Assembly (NCBI GenBank): GCA_964592425.1
Contig: CAZQCG010000015.1
Coordinates: 1 to 64,000, forward strand
DNA length: 64,000 bases
Origin: Viridilinea sp964592425
GTDB lineage: Bacteria; Chloroflexota; Chloroflexia; Chloroflexales; Chloroflexaceae
Direction: 5' to 3'
Numbering within the stretch: the first letter of the stretch is position 1; every line of letters begins with the position of its first letter. Under the pieces are notes generated by a model. The model saw only the letters and a program-made list of their open reading frames with translations. It was not told the DNA's origin and did not search any database. The position numbers and the translations under genes were made by a program. Below are positions 42,490 to 50,638 of this stretch, in pieces.

Positions 42490-42582
42490 CAAGGTTTCGG
42501 GCTGGTTTACCGTTCAGCGTCACTCGCCGCGTACTGATGCGCTCGGGCTATTTTCTATTTGCTATCTCCTAAATCCTTCTCT
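42490..42582. repeat. 93-bp dispersed repeat, copy B
   Basis: Inverted copy of 2513-2605 with one mismatch. It ends 17 nt before the ATG of the first CpaF gene, so any promoter or RNA function in it could affect that gene. Confidence 0.85.
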
Positions 42583-42599
42583 TGACAGGATCTCCCCCT

Positions 42600-43820
42600 A
42601 TGACCAACGCTGATCAGCTTGCCATGACTACTCCAGAGAGCCTGGATCATGCCGACCGTGCGCTCACCGAAGAGTTACAGATGCTGTTGCGCAGTGGGCG
42701 CCTGCGTGATTGCTGGGATCTGCCGCCTGAGCAGGTCTTCGCCCGCTTTGGCCTGGGGGGCGGGCGCGCTATAGCCGACTGGGCCAGGCTTCCCTGGTAC
42801 GGCCCACTCGAAATCTGGCGTGATCCCATCCACGAGGTCTCTGACATTCTCTACAACGGACCACCCGAAGAGCCCTTCTATATCGTGCAGCGCGGTGCCA
42901 TGCTCTGTACCGGCGTGACCGCCCACCCTGCCTGGATTGCCTGGGTACAGCGCCAACTGCTGTTGCGCGGCGGGCGCAGTCTGGCCGATAGCCAACAACT
43001 GCCGCCGACGGCACAGGGTGTGGCCGACCTGCTGCGTTTCGCGCTCACCGCGCCGCCGGTCGGGCGCTTTGGCCCTGGTATGGCTATTCGCTTGCTACCC
43101 GCGTGCTGGCGTACCCTCGACGACCTGATCCAGCAGCGAGTGATCAGCCGCGAAGCGGGCGATCTCTTGCTCGAAGCCCTGGCCTCCGGGGCCTCACTGC
43201 TGGTTGCCGGACCGACCGGCAGCGGCAAGACGACCCTCACGGCGGGCTTGACCCAGGCGATTGGCCAGCGCTTGCGCCTGGTCTTTGTTGAGGACGGTGG
43301 CGAGTTACCCCGTTCGCCCAACAGCCTGCATCTCGAAGTGCCCGCCGAGCAGGGTGGTTTCAGCCGGGCAGTCACCTTCGCCCTGCGCCAGAAGCCCAAC
43401 TACATCATCGTGGGTGAGGTGCGTGGCGGCGAGGCCATGGCGATGCTTCAGGCCGCTGCCACAGGCCACCCCGGCATCGGCACCATTCACGCCGGGGCCG
43501 TCCAGGGTGCTCTGCGTAACCTTGAGCGTATGGCGATGATCGGCCTGGCCGGTGAAACCGGCGGCGGCGGGCAGGCGGCGGCCCAGATCGTGCGCGGCCT
43601 GATCACCTCCGAGACGGTCAGCCTGATTGTGATCACGCTTGGCCTGACGCCCCGCGGACGCCGTTCTGTGCTCGCGATCGAAGAGGTACTGCGTCAGGGT
43701 GCCCAGGGTCAGGCAGGTGATATTTTCCCGACCAATCCCCTCTTTCAGTACGACCCGCACAGTGACCAGCTGAACCGCATCGGTAATGTCAATGCCGCCT
43801 GGGGTCTTGGTCGCCTGTAG
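42600..43820 (+). CDS. Tad/CpaF-type secretion ATPase, first copy
   Basis: This 406-residue type II/IV secretion ATPase has an N-terminal domain (about residues 1-190) and a RecA-like core. Walker A is LLVAGPTGSGKTTLTAGL, the Asp/Glu box ends in GELPR, Walker B-like is YIIVGEVRGGEAMAM, and the His box is GIGTIHAG. It should power Flp pilus polymerisation. The start is ATG 42600 with AGGA about 10 nt upstream. A second ATPase of the same family is encoded two genes later. Confidence 0.88.
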   Translation: MTNADQLAMTTPESLDHADRALTEELQMLLRSGRLRDCWDLPPEQVFARFGLGGGRAIADWARLPWYGPLEIWRDPIHEVSDILYNGPPEEPFYIVQRGAMLCTGVTAHPAWIAWVQRQLLLRGGRSLADSQQLPPTAQGVADLLRFALTAPPVGRFGPGMAIRLLPACWRTLDDLIQQRVISREAGDLLLEALASGASLLVAGPTGSGKTTLTAGLTQAIGQRLRLVFVEDGGELPRSPNSLHLEVPAEQGGFSRAVTFALRQKPNYIIVGEVRGGEAMAMLQAAATGHPGIGTIHAGAVQGALRNLERMAMIGLAGETGGGGQAAAQIVRGLITSETVSLIVITLGLTPRGRRSVLAIEEVLRQGAQGQAGDIFPTNPLFQYDPHSDQLNRIGNVNAAWGLGRL

Positions 43821-43865
43821 CGCTGACTGAACCGCCGATCCTGAAGCATTCCTGAGGAGGTCTGC

Positions 43866-45140
43866 GTGGAACTGGTACTCTTTACGACTCTTGATGGACT
43901 GGCTGCCCAGGTTGAGCAGTTTCGCGATCTGGCCATTCTGGCCCCTTCGCGCATCGATCAGGTGGCCCGCCTGCTGGAAGGCCCTCGTCCGCCTGATGCG
44001 CTCTACCTTGACGATACACGGGCAGCTTCGCTGGCCGAGCTCTGGCGCACGGCAACGCTGGCCCAGCGTGTCGGGGTGCGCGTACTGATCAACTTCCACG
44101 GCCCGGCCCACAGTGCCCTCCACGATGCTGAGGGGGCTGGCCTGCCGGCGATTGCCGAGCCTGATCCGAGTGCTGTGGCGACCTGGCTTGGGGCACAGCT
44201 TGGCCTGCATCGTAGTGCAACCACCCGTCATGGTGCCATCATCGCCGTAGGGGCGGCCAAGGGTGGTATCGGTAAGACCTTTGCCACCTGTGTGCTTGCC
44301 GAGGGCCTGCGCCGGCGTGGCCTCAATGTGCTGGTCTGGGATAGCGACATCTCGAATCCGGGCCTGGTCGCCGCCTTCCGCATCCCTTCCAGTGCTCCCT
44401 CCTATCTACACCTGATCCAGCGCGGCCCGGCCCATTGGGGCAGCGCTGGCCTGCAGCCCTTCATCTACCAGCCCGACCACACTCGTGGTAGTACGGCAGG
44501 CTGGGGGGCGATCGATTTCCTGATTGGCTCCCATTCCGTTGCTCGGGTGGAAAACGATGTGCGCCTGCCCGACTGGCAAGGGTTCTACCATAGTGTCGCG
44601 ACCCTGGAGCAGTACGACCTTGTGATTATCGATACGCCGCCCGACTACCTGCGTCGACCTTACGCGACCCATGTGCTCCAGGCTGGCGGCAGCGTGATCC
44701 TGCCAACACCGCCCGGGGCCCGCGAGCGGATGGGCGTCGGGCACCTGCTCGATCATTTTCGTGACCATGCCCCTGAGGCCCTGGATCGCTGTGCCTTGCT
44801 CTTGATGCAGCCTGAACGTGGTGTAACCACGACCGTCACCGAGGTGCAGGCCCTCTTTGAGCGGCGCTATCCCCAGGTCGGCACGATTGGCACCCTGCCG
44901 CGTGCGCCACGCCTGGCCAGCCTGGCCGACGAGCATGACGGCTACCGCTCGATGCTCGATCTTGGTCCCCACAGCCTCTTTGCGGTCGCTACTCACCGCA
45001 TGGTTGAGAACCTCTGTCTGCGCCTCGGCCTGAAGCCACCCCTGCCGCTGCCCCGCTCGAGCTTGCTGATGCGCCTCAAGGCGCGCTTCGCTGGTGAAGA
45101 TGTCCTTGCCACCGCGCACCCCTCACCCGCCGTGGCCTGA
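43866..45140 (+). CDS. TadZ/CpaE-like ParA-type ATPase
   Basis: The 424-residue protein has a degenerate receiver-like N-terminal domain (about 115 residues) and a MinD/ParA ATPase with a canonical deviant Walker A, AAKGGIGKTFATC. WDSDISNPGLVAAF and VIIDTPPDY follow. TadZ/CpaE proteins position the Tad machine in the cell. GTG 43866 lies 5 nt after GAGGAGG. A second CpaE-like protein lies at 54309. Confidence 0.85.
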   Translation: MELVLFTTLDGLAAQVEQFRDLAILAPSRIDQVARLLEGPRPPDALYLDDTRAASLAELWRTATLAQRVGVRVLINFHGPAHSALHDAEGAGLPAIAEPDPSAVATWLGAQLGLHRSATTRHGAIIAVGAAKGGIGKTFATCVLAEGLRRRGLNVLVWDSDISNPGLVAAFRIPSSAPSYLHLIQRGPAHWGSAGLQPFIYQPDHTRGSTAGWGAIDFLIGSHSVARVENDVRLPDWQGFYHSVATLEQYDLVIIDTPPDYLRRPYATHVLQAGGSVILPTPPGARERMGVGHLLDHFRDHAPEALDRCALLLMQPERGVTTTVTEVQALFERRYPQVGTIGTLPRAPRLASLADEHDGYRSMLDLGPHSLFAVATHRMVENLCLRLGLKPPLPLPRSSLLMRLKARFAGEDVLATAHPSPAVA

Positions 45141-45177
45141 GTCGCCGGTCAGCGCCAGCCTGTTCCAGGAGATGATG

Positions 45178-47190
45178 ATGAGCACATCCCTGCGCCCCCT
45201 GATGGTAATCGAGGACGGCGGGCTTGCCGCCCTCGCCCCTGCTGCAACGCGGGCCACCATGCCCAAAACAAGCGACCCGGCTACCCTCCAGGCCGTGCGT
45301 GAAGCCCTGCGTGACCGCATCGGGGCCCAACTGCTCGACCCGGTGGCCCCGGCGGCTGTGCGTGACCCTGAGGTGCTACGGGTGTTGCGTGCCGAGATTG
45401 GCCTGCAAGTTGAACGTGGGCAAGGCCCTTTGCACGGGCTGCCCACCGACGAGGCAAGTTTATTGCGTCTCTTCCAGGATGCCCTTGGCTGGGGGCCGGC
45501 CCAGCCCTACCTCGATGATGAGCGCATCCAGGAGGTCAAGATCATTGGTGACCTGATCATGGTTCAGGAGCAGGGGTCCGACTTTACACTCGTCCCTGAG
45601 CGCTTCGCCGACCCGCGCCAGGCCCTTGATCGGGCGCTCCTGCTCGCCTCGCGGCTCAATGTGCCCCTTGACCGCACACGGCCCCAGGATACGTTGCCCC
45701 TGGCGCACGGCACACGTATGCACGTTACGATTCCGCCCTGCACCCCTGAAGATAGCGCCCTGATCTGTATCCGGCGAGGCCGCCGTAGCGCCTGGGGCCT
45801 CGAGCAGATCCTGCGCAACGGGGCCTGCGACGAGCAACTGGCGGCCCTGCTGCGCCTGCTGGTGCGCGCTGGCTGCTCGTTCCTGATCGCTGGTGAGACC
45901 GGCAGTGGCAAGACTGCCCTGCTCGAAGCACTGGTCAACAGTTGGCCCGGTGAGCCCCATGTGATCACCATTGAGGACAACACCCTCGAGATCAATGTGC
46001 GCCACCGTGCCTGGACCCGCGAATTGGTGCAGACCAGTGTCGAGCGCGGGGCCTTCGGGCGGGCCGCCCGCGAGGTTCTGCGCCAGACCCCTTCACTGGT
46101 TGCCCCTGGTGAGACCCGCGCCGAAGAGGCGGGGGCTATTCTTGCCGTCGCCGTCAGTGGTCATGCCGTGGTGACCACCATTCACGCCCGTTCGGCCCTG
46201 CGGGCCATGCAGCGTTTCGCTGACTGTGCTGCTATGCCCGGAGCCTATATTTACGAAGGCCGCCGTGATCACGCCCTTGAGGATGCCTGCGACAATTTCC
46301 AGGTCGTCATCCATGTCGAAAAGATCGGCGGGCGGCGCTATATTGATGAGATCCTGCTGCTTGACGGGGTTGAGTTGACGGCTGAGCGCCCACGCCCGCG
46401 CACCCTCCGCCTGGCCTGGGTCGAAGCCCACGCGGGCGAGTTGCGCTGGGCGACGGCCGCAACCGTCGAGCAGGATCGGCTCATCTGGCACAGCGCCGAA
46501 CGAACCCCCGCCGCCCTGGCCCGTCGCCTCGAACTGCTGCGCCTGCAGGCCGCCGTGCGCGCCGCCCCGACTACCCGTGCGACCGTCAGCGAAGCCCTGA
46601 GTCGGGCGGCTGGTGCGATCAGAGCCGCTGACAGTGCCCGGGCTCTGGCTATCCTGCGCCGCGCATGGGCTGACCGCCAGGATGAGCGTCTGGTGGCCAC
46701 TGCCCAGCGAGCGATCGAGCTTGACCTCGCGCTTGCCGAGCGTCTGGCCACGGAGGCACGCACTGCCGAGGCCAGCATCCGTACCGCCCTTGCTGCCCGG
46801 CGCTGGCCCGCAGCCCGTCAGACTTATGCGCAGCTCTCCGCCGATGTGGCCCTGATGGCGGCGCATCACCCGCCTGGTGGCTGGGAAGCCCTGCTCGCCG
46901 CAATCACTGCCGCTGAGCGCCGCGATGCCGCCGCCCGCGAAAGCCTCGCCCGGGCCCGCGCCGCTCTGGCCCAGAGCCGTGTGCGCGACACGGTTGACCT
47001 GCTCGCAGCCTGTGACCCCGCCAGCCTTGCTGCTGAGCTGGCCCGTGAGGTGCTGTCTACCCGTCATACGGCCCTGGCCGCGCTGCACCAGGCTGGCGAG
47101 ATCGGGGCCGAAGCCCTGGTGCCGGTAGCAGCAGCCCTGGCAGCCCTTACTCAGGACGATTCACCAGCCCAGGAGCATCCCTATGCTTGA
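45178..47190 (+). CDS. Tad/CpaF-type secretion ATPase with long helical C-terminal extension
   Basis: The 670-residue product has a CpaF-type core (residues to about 430), with Walker A LIAGETGSGKTALLEAL, the TIEDNTLEI box, the Walker B-region LVAPGETRAEEAGAIL and the His box VVTTIHARS. The last 240 residues are alanine/arginine-rich helix (RAADSARALAILRRAWADRQ and similar) with no counterpart in ordinary CpaF. ATG 45178, the third of three consecutive ATGs, has AGGAG at 6 nt. The stop overlaps the tadB start. Function of the extension is unknown. Confidence 0.85.
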   Translation: MSTSLRPLMVIEDGGLAALAPAATRATMPKTSDPATLQAVREALRDRIGAQLLDPVAPAAVRDPEVLRVLRAEIGLQVERGQGPLHGLPTDEASLLRLFQDALGWGPAQPYLDDERIQEVKIIGDLIMVQEQGSDFTLVPERFADPRQALDRALLLASRLNVPLDRTRPQDTLPLAHGTRMHVTIPPCTPEDSALICIRRGRRSAWGLEQILRNGACDEQLAALLRLLVRAGCSFLIAGETGSGKTALLEALVNSWPGEPHVITIEDNTLEINVRHRAWTRELVQTSVERGAFGRAAREVLRQTPSLVAPGETRAEEAGAILAVAVSGHAVVTTIHARSALRAMQRFADCAAMPGAYIYEGRRDHALEDACDNFQVVIHVEKIGGRRYIDEILLLDGVELTAERPRPRTLRLAWVEAHAGELRWATAATVEQDRLIWHSAERTPAALARRLELLRLQAAVRAAPTTRATVSEALSRAAGAIRAADSARALAILRRAWADRQDERLVATAQRAIELDLALAERLATEARTAEASIRTALAARRWPAARQTYAQLSADVALMAAHHPPGGWEALLAAITAAERRDAAARESLARARAALAQSRVRDTVDLLAACDPASLAAELAREVLSTRHTALAALHQAGEIGAEALVPVAAALAALTQDDSPAQEHPYA

Positions 47191-48139
47191 ACATGAATTG
47201 CCGCTGACCCATCCCGAGACGGCATGGTTGCTCTACGCTGTGACGCCAGCGATGGCAGCGGCCGGGCTGATGCTTGGGGCACTACTGGTGCGTTCACAGC
47301 TGGCCCTGCTGCTCGTGATTATCCGCACCCGGCACGCCCGCCGCAACCTGGCCGCCCTGTCGGCGCAGAGTGTGCCCGACCCGGCCCTCTTCTGGTTGCC
47401 CGAACCTTTAGCGCCAGCCCGACTCGTCTCGCTGAGTCTGACCCTCACCATCGGCATTGCTGTTTCCCTGATGCTGATTATCCCCCCTGGCCTGGCCCTC
47501 CTGCTTGCCCCCTGCCTGCTGGCCCTATTGCTGCTGCTGGGTGAACGGGTCGCGCGCAGACGCTACATCAGTGGCCTTGAGCGCGACCTGACCCCCGCCA
47601 TTGGGCGCTTGAGTGCCCTGCTCAAAGCTGGCCTTGGCTTACGTCCGGCCCTCGAACGGCTGGTCGGCGACCTGCAGCCCGGCCCCCTGCGTGAGGAGTG
47701 GACGTTCCTGGTCGCCCGTCAGGGCGTGCCGATCAATGGCGGCGGCATCGCTACCCCACGCCAGGTTATCGCTGCCCTCGCCGACCAGAGTCTCTCGCGC
47801 CGCCATGGCGTCCTGCTCAACCACCTCGGGGCCTCGGTGGAGCAGCCCCAGGAGGTACTGGCCCGCCGGTGTGAGGCCGCCTATACCGCCCTGCAACTCT
47901 CCGACCGACGCCGCGACGAGGCCCTGACCGAGTTGGCCCAGATGCGCTACAGCGGTATGGCTGTCGGCATGGCCGGCATGGTCATGGCCCTCTACCTCAC
48001 TTGGAGCCAGTGGGATCGCGTTGTGCGCGCCTATAGCAGCCCCCTTGGGGCCGTCGTTGCGGTGGTCGTCCTTGGAGCCCTGGCCCTGCCGATCTTCGGT
48101 GGTATGTTGCTCACCCACGTCGAGGATAGCGAGTATTAG
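47183..48139 (+). CDS. TadB-like inner-membrane platform protein
   Basis: This 318-residue type II secretion F-domain protein has hydrophobic helices near residues 15-45, 80-120 and 250-310. A central cytoplasmic domain carries GLRPALERL and RRHGVLLNHLGASVEQPQEVL. With TadC it forms the membrane platform for the ATPase. It overlaps the ATPase gene by 8 nt, which suggests translational coupling. Confidence 0.82.
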   Translation: MLEHELPLTHPETAWLLYAVTPAMAAAGLMLGALLVRSQLALLLVIIRTRHARRNLAALSAQSVPDPALFWLPEPLAPARLVSLSLTLTIGIAVSLMLIIPPGLALLLAPCLLALLLLLGERVARRRYISGLERDLTPAIGRLSALLKAGLGLRPALERLVGDLQPGPLREEWTFLVARQGVPINGGGIATPRQVIAALADQSLSRRHGVLLNHLGASVEQPQEVLARRCEAAYTALQLSDRRRDEALTELAQMRYSGMAVGMAGMVMALYLTWSQWDRVVRAYSSPLGAVVAVVVLGALALPIFGGMLLTHVEDSEY

Positions 48140-48140
48140 C

Positions 48141-48237
48141 CATGTTTCAAACTGGCTTGACAATCTGGGTGACAGCCCCCACAACTCCCACATCGCACGC
48201 TGTCGGGTTGTCGTCCAAACGGTCAAGCTGGTTTGAG
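48141..48237. repeat. Terminal-inverted-repeat element between tadB and tadC
   Basis: CATGTTTCAAACTGGCTTGAC at the left is mirrored by GTCAAGCTGGTTTGAG at the right (21 and 16 bases, written here as separate ends: CAAACTGGCTTGAC / GTCAAGCTGGTTTG). The interior matches the reverse complement of 50406-50540 over most of its length. The element fills almost the whole intergenic space. Confidence 0.7.
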
Positions 48238-48267
48238 CCTTGTCTTACCAGCTAACAGAGGTTCAGT

Positions 48268-49056
48268 ATGTACGATCTCCTGATCACACCAGGGGCACCC
48301 TTCTTCGCCGCGAGCCTGGCCGGGGCCTTGCTGGCCTGCCTTGGCGCAACTACAATGGCTGGCTCTGGCCGACTGGCCCGCCTGAACCCTTCACGGATTG
48401 GCTCGACTGCTGGCCTGGTTGCTGGCCAGACCGCCGGGCTCAGCCTGGCCATCTTGCTGATCAGCGCCGCCCTTGCTGGCGGTGCCACAGGCAACTCCCG
48501 CAACCTGCTGTTCGGTGCCGCCCTTGCCGCCTACCTCGGGCTAGGTCTGGTATTGCCGCGCCAGCCGCAGCAGCGCCGCGAACGTGAGGCCGCTGCCCTG
48601 CGTCGCCTCACCCCCGGTTTCGTGGCCTTTGTGCGAGTAGCTCTCGACAGCTTCGAGGCCCCCGTCGAGATTATGCGGCGCTATGTGCGCCGGCCCGACC
48701 CGCGCCTGGCCCCCATGCAGACCCTTGTCGCTGAGGCCCTGGCCCTGGGTGCCGACCGCCGCCTGCGGCCCTTTGCAGCCCTGGCCCTGGGTGCCCGTGG
48801 GCGCGGCTGCCGCGAGCTGGCCGATGTTGCCGAGGCTCTGGCCCAGGCCGAGGCCGAAGGCGCACGGGCCGAGACCGTGCTTGCCGCCCACCAGGAGACC
48901 CTGGCCCTGCTGCTCCAGGGCGAATTTCGGCGCCTGGTACGTCGTCGCACCCTCTACCTGTTGCTCATGGTCGCCGTCAGCCTCGTCGTCGGTATTCTCT
49001 TCAACCTGCTCTATGTGATGACGGCCGGCGGCAGCCTCCTCAGCAGCATGAACTGA
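48268..49056 (+). CDS. TadC-like inner-membrane platform protein
   Basis: This 262-residue protein has hydrophobic helices at about residues 10-30, 45-65, 75-95 and 230-255, and a central helical domain. The C-terminal LLLMVAVSLVVGILFNLLYVM is typical of the T2SSF group. Synteny with tadB and the ATPases supports TadC. It is separated from tadB by a dispersed repeat. Confidence 0.75.
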   Translation: MYDLLITPGAPFFAASLAGALLACLGATTMAGSGRLARLNPSRIGSTAGLVAGQTAGLSLAILLISAALAGGATGNSRNLLFGAALAAYLGLGLVLPRQPQQRREREAAALRRLTPGFVAFVRVALDSFEAPVEIMRRYVRRPDPRLAPMQTLVAEALALGADRRLRPFAALALGARGRGCRELADVAEALAQAEAEGARAETVLAAHQETLALLLQGEFRRLVRRRTLYLLLMVAVSLVVGILFNLLYVMTAGGSLLSSMN

Positions 49057-49092
49057 GTCAATGACGCCATCTTACTCGGAAGGGAGTCACCG

Positions 49093-50397
49093 ATGCGACT
49101 TCTGTTACGCTTCCCCCTCACTCTGACTACCCTGTTGATCTTCTGCTTCATTAGCGCACCGGCAACCCTGCTGGCCGCACCGAGCCAGGCTCTGCGCCCG
49201 CCCCTCTTCGAGACCCAGGGAAGGGTGATTAATGAGCCCTTCCTCAGCTACATCCAGCAGCATGGCGGGCTGGAGCACTTCGGCGATCCGCTTACCGACG
49301 AGTTGATCGACGCTGAGCTTGGCATCCCGGTGCAGTACTTCACCTATGCCCGCCTTGAGCGCCATGGTGCCCAGATCCAGCTTACGGCCCTCGGACGCCT
49401 GCGCGCCCATGGGCGTGAACAAGAGGCTCCCTTCCTCTGGCGTGCGCCCGTCGAAGCCTTGCCTGAAGGTCGTAGCTACTTCGCTGCCTCCGGCCATACC
49501 CTTGACGGGGCCTTCGCCTGGTACCACGCCCAACACGGCGGCGTCGAACTGCTTGGCTATCCTATCTCTGAAGAGTTTTACGAAAGCCGTCCCGACGGCC
49601 AGTCCGTGCTGGTACAGTACTTCGAGCGCGCTCGCCTGGCCTATCAGGTCGGGGTTGACGGTAACGGGGAGGTGCAGCGCGAGCCCCTGGGGCTCTGGAT
49701 GGCCCAGATTATCTTTCCCGCGTCGGCCTTTGGCCCGGGCCGCCCCCTGCTGCCCCTGGCCGAGGTCAGCCTGAACTATCCTGCTGGCAGCAATAGCGGC
49801 CACAACATTGAACTGGCGGCTGCGCGGCTCAACGGCCAGATCATCGAGCCCGGGGCCAACTTCTCTTTCCTCACTGCCCTCGGCGAAGTCTCGGCGCGTA
49901 GCGGCTACCGCCCCGGCGCGGCGATTGTCAACGGTGTGGTCGTTGACAATGAGCCTGGCGGTGGCATCTGCACCGTAGCCACCCTGCTCTACCGGGCGTC
50001 CTGGTATGCCGGGCTCCCTGTGCCTGAGCGTGTCGGGCACCGCTATCTGCTTGCCGCTTTCGCTGATACACCCGGCCTTGATGCAGCCGTCTACACGCCC
50101 GGCCAGGATCTGCGCATCCGCAACGACACCGGCGAGCGCCTCTACCTTGTCAGTCACACCCAGGGCGGCATAGTCAGCCTGATTCTCTGGGGTCGCGGCG
50201 ACGGGCGACGGGTCGAAGTAGCCCGGCCCGACGTTACCAGGGGCGCGGTGATCACCGCCATCAACCGGCGCACCCTGCAACTGCCCGGCTATGATGCGCG
50301 TCAGGAGCAGGTGCTCACAACCTACCAGCCCCTACCTGCCACAGCGCCTCCTGCCGAGAAACCGCCAACTCCGCCAGCGAAGGGGACGGGCCGCTAA
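49093..50397 (+). CDS. Secreted VanW-family protein
   Basis: This 434-residue exported protein has a clear signal peptide (ending LLAAPSQA). Two imperfect 60-residue repeats follow (YIQQHGGLEHFGDPLTDEL / YHAQHGGVELLGYPISEEF). The VanW domain then shows GHNIELAAARLNGQIIEPGANFSF as its start (given in parts: ELAAARLNGQIIEPGANFSF) and NEPGGGICTVATLLYRAS. VanW domains occur with cell-wall genes but have no proven activity. It may help anchor the pilus or surface protein. Confidence 0.82.
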   Translation: MRLLLRFPLTLTTLLIFCFISAPATLLAAPSQALRPPLFETQGRVINEPFLSYIQQHGGLEHFGDPLTDELIDAELGIPVQYFTYARLERHGAQIQLTALGRLRAHGREQEAPFLWRAPVEALPEGRSYFAASGHTLDGAFAWYHAQHGGVELLGYPISEEFYESRPDGQSVLVQYFERARLAYQVGVDGNGEVQREPLGLWMAQIIFPASAFGPGRPLLPLAEVSLNYPAGSNSGHNIELAAARLNGQIIEPGANFSFLTALGEVSARSGYRPGAAIVNGVVVDNEPGGGICTVATLLYRASWYAGLPVPERVGHRYLLAAFADTPGLDAAVYTPGQDLRIRNDTGERLYLVSHTQGGIVSLILWGRGDGRRVEVARPDVTRGAVITAINRRTLQLPGYDARQEQVLTTYQPLPATAPPAEKPPTPPAKGTGR

Positions 50398-50405
50398 GCC
50401 TGAGA

Positions 50406-50540
50406 CATGGTGCAAACCGGCTTGACCGTTTGGGCGACAACCCGACCGCCCGACAACCCGCCAGCGTGCGGTGTGGGGGCGGTGGGGGTTGTGGGAGCTG
50501 TGGGCAACGGTCAAGCTGGATCGCCCGCTTCTGAAACATG
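50406..50540. repeat. Terminal-inverted-repeat element before the histidine kinase gene
   Basis: This is a second, longer copy of the 48141-48237 element, in opposite orientation. It begins ACATGG..CAAACCGGCTTGACCG and ends CGGTCAAGCTGG..CTGAAACATG. It contains about 35 extra bases, including a partial CGACAACCCG duplication (50436-50461). Confidence 0.7.
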
Positions 50541-50638
50541 CCTCACCCTGCATTCTGGGTAATGCTCTTCTGTTATGATTCAGGCGAACGGTAACACCGG
50601 CTCTGGGTCGGTCGGTCGTGGATCGTAGAGGAAGAGCA

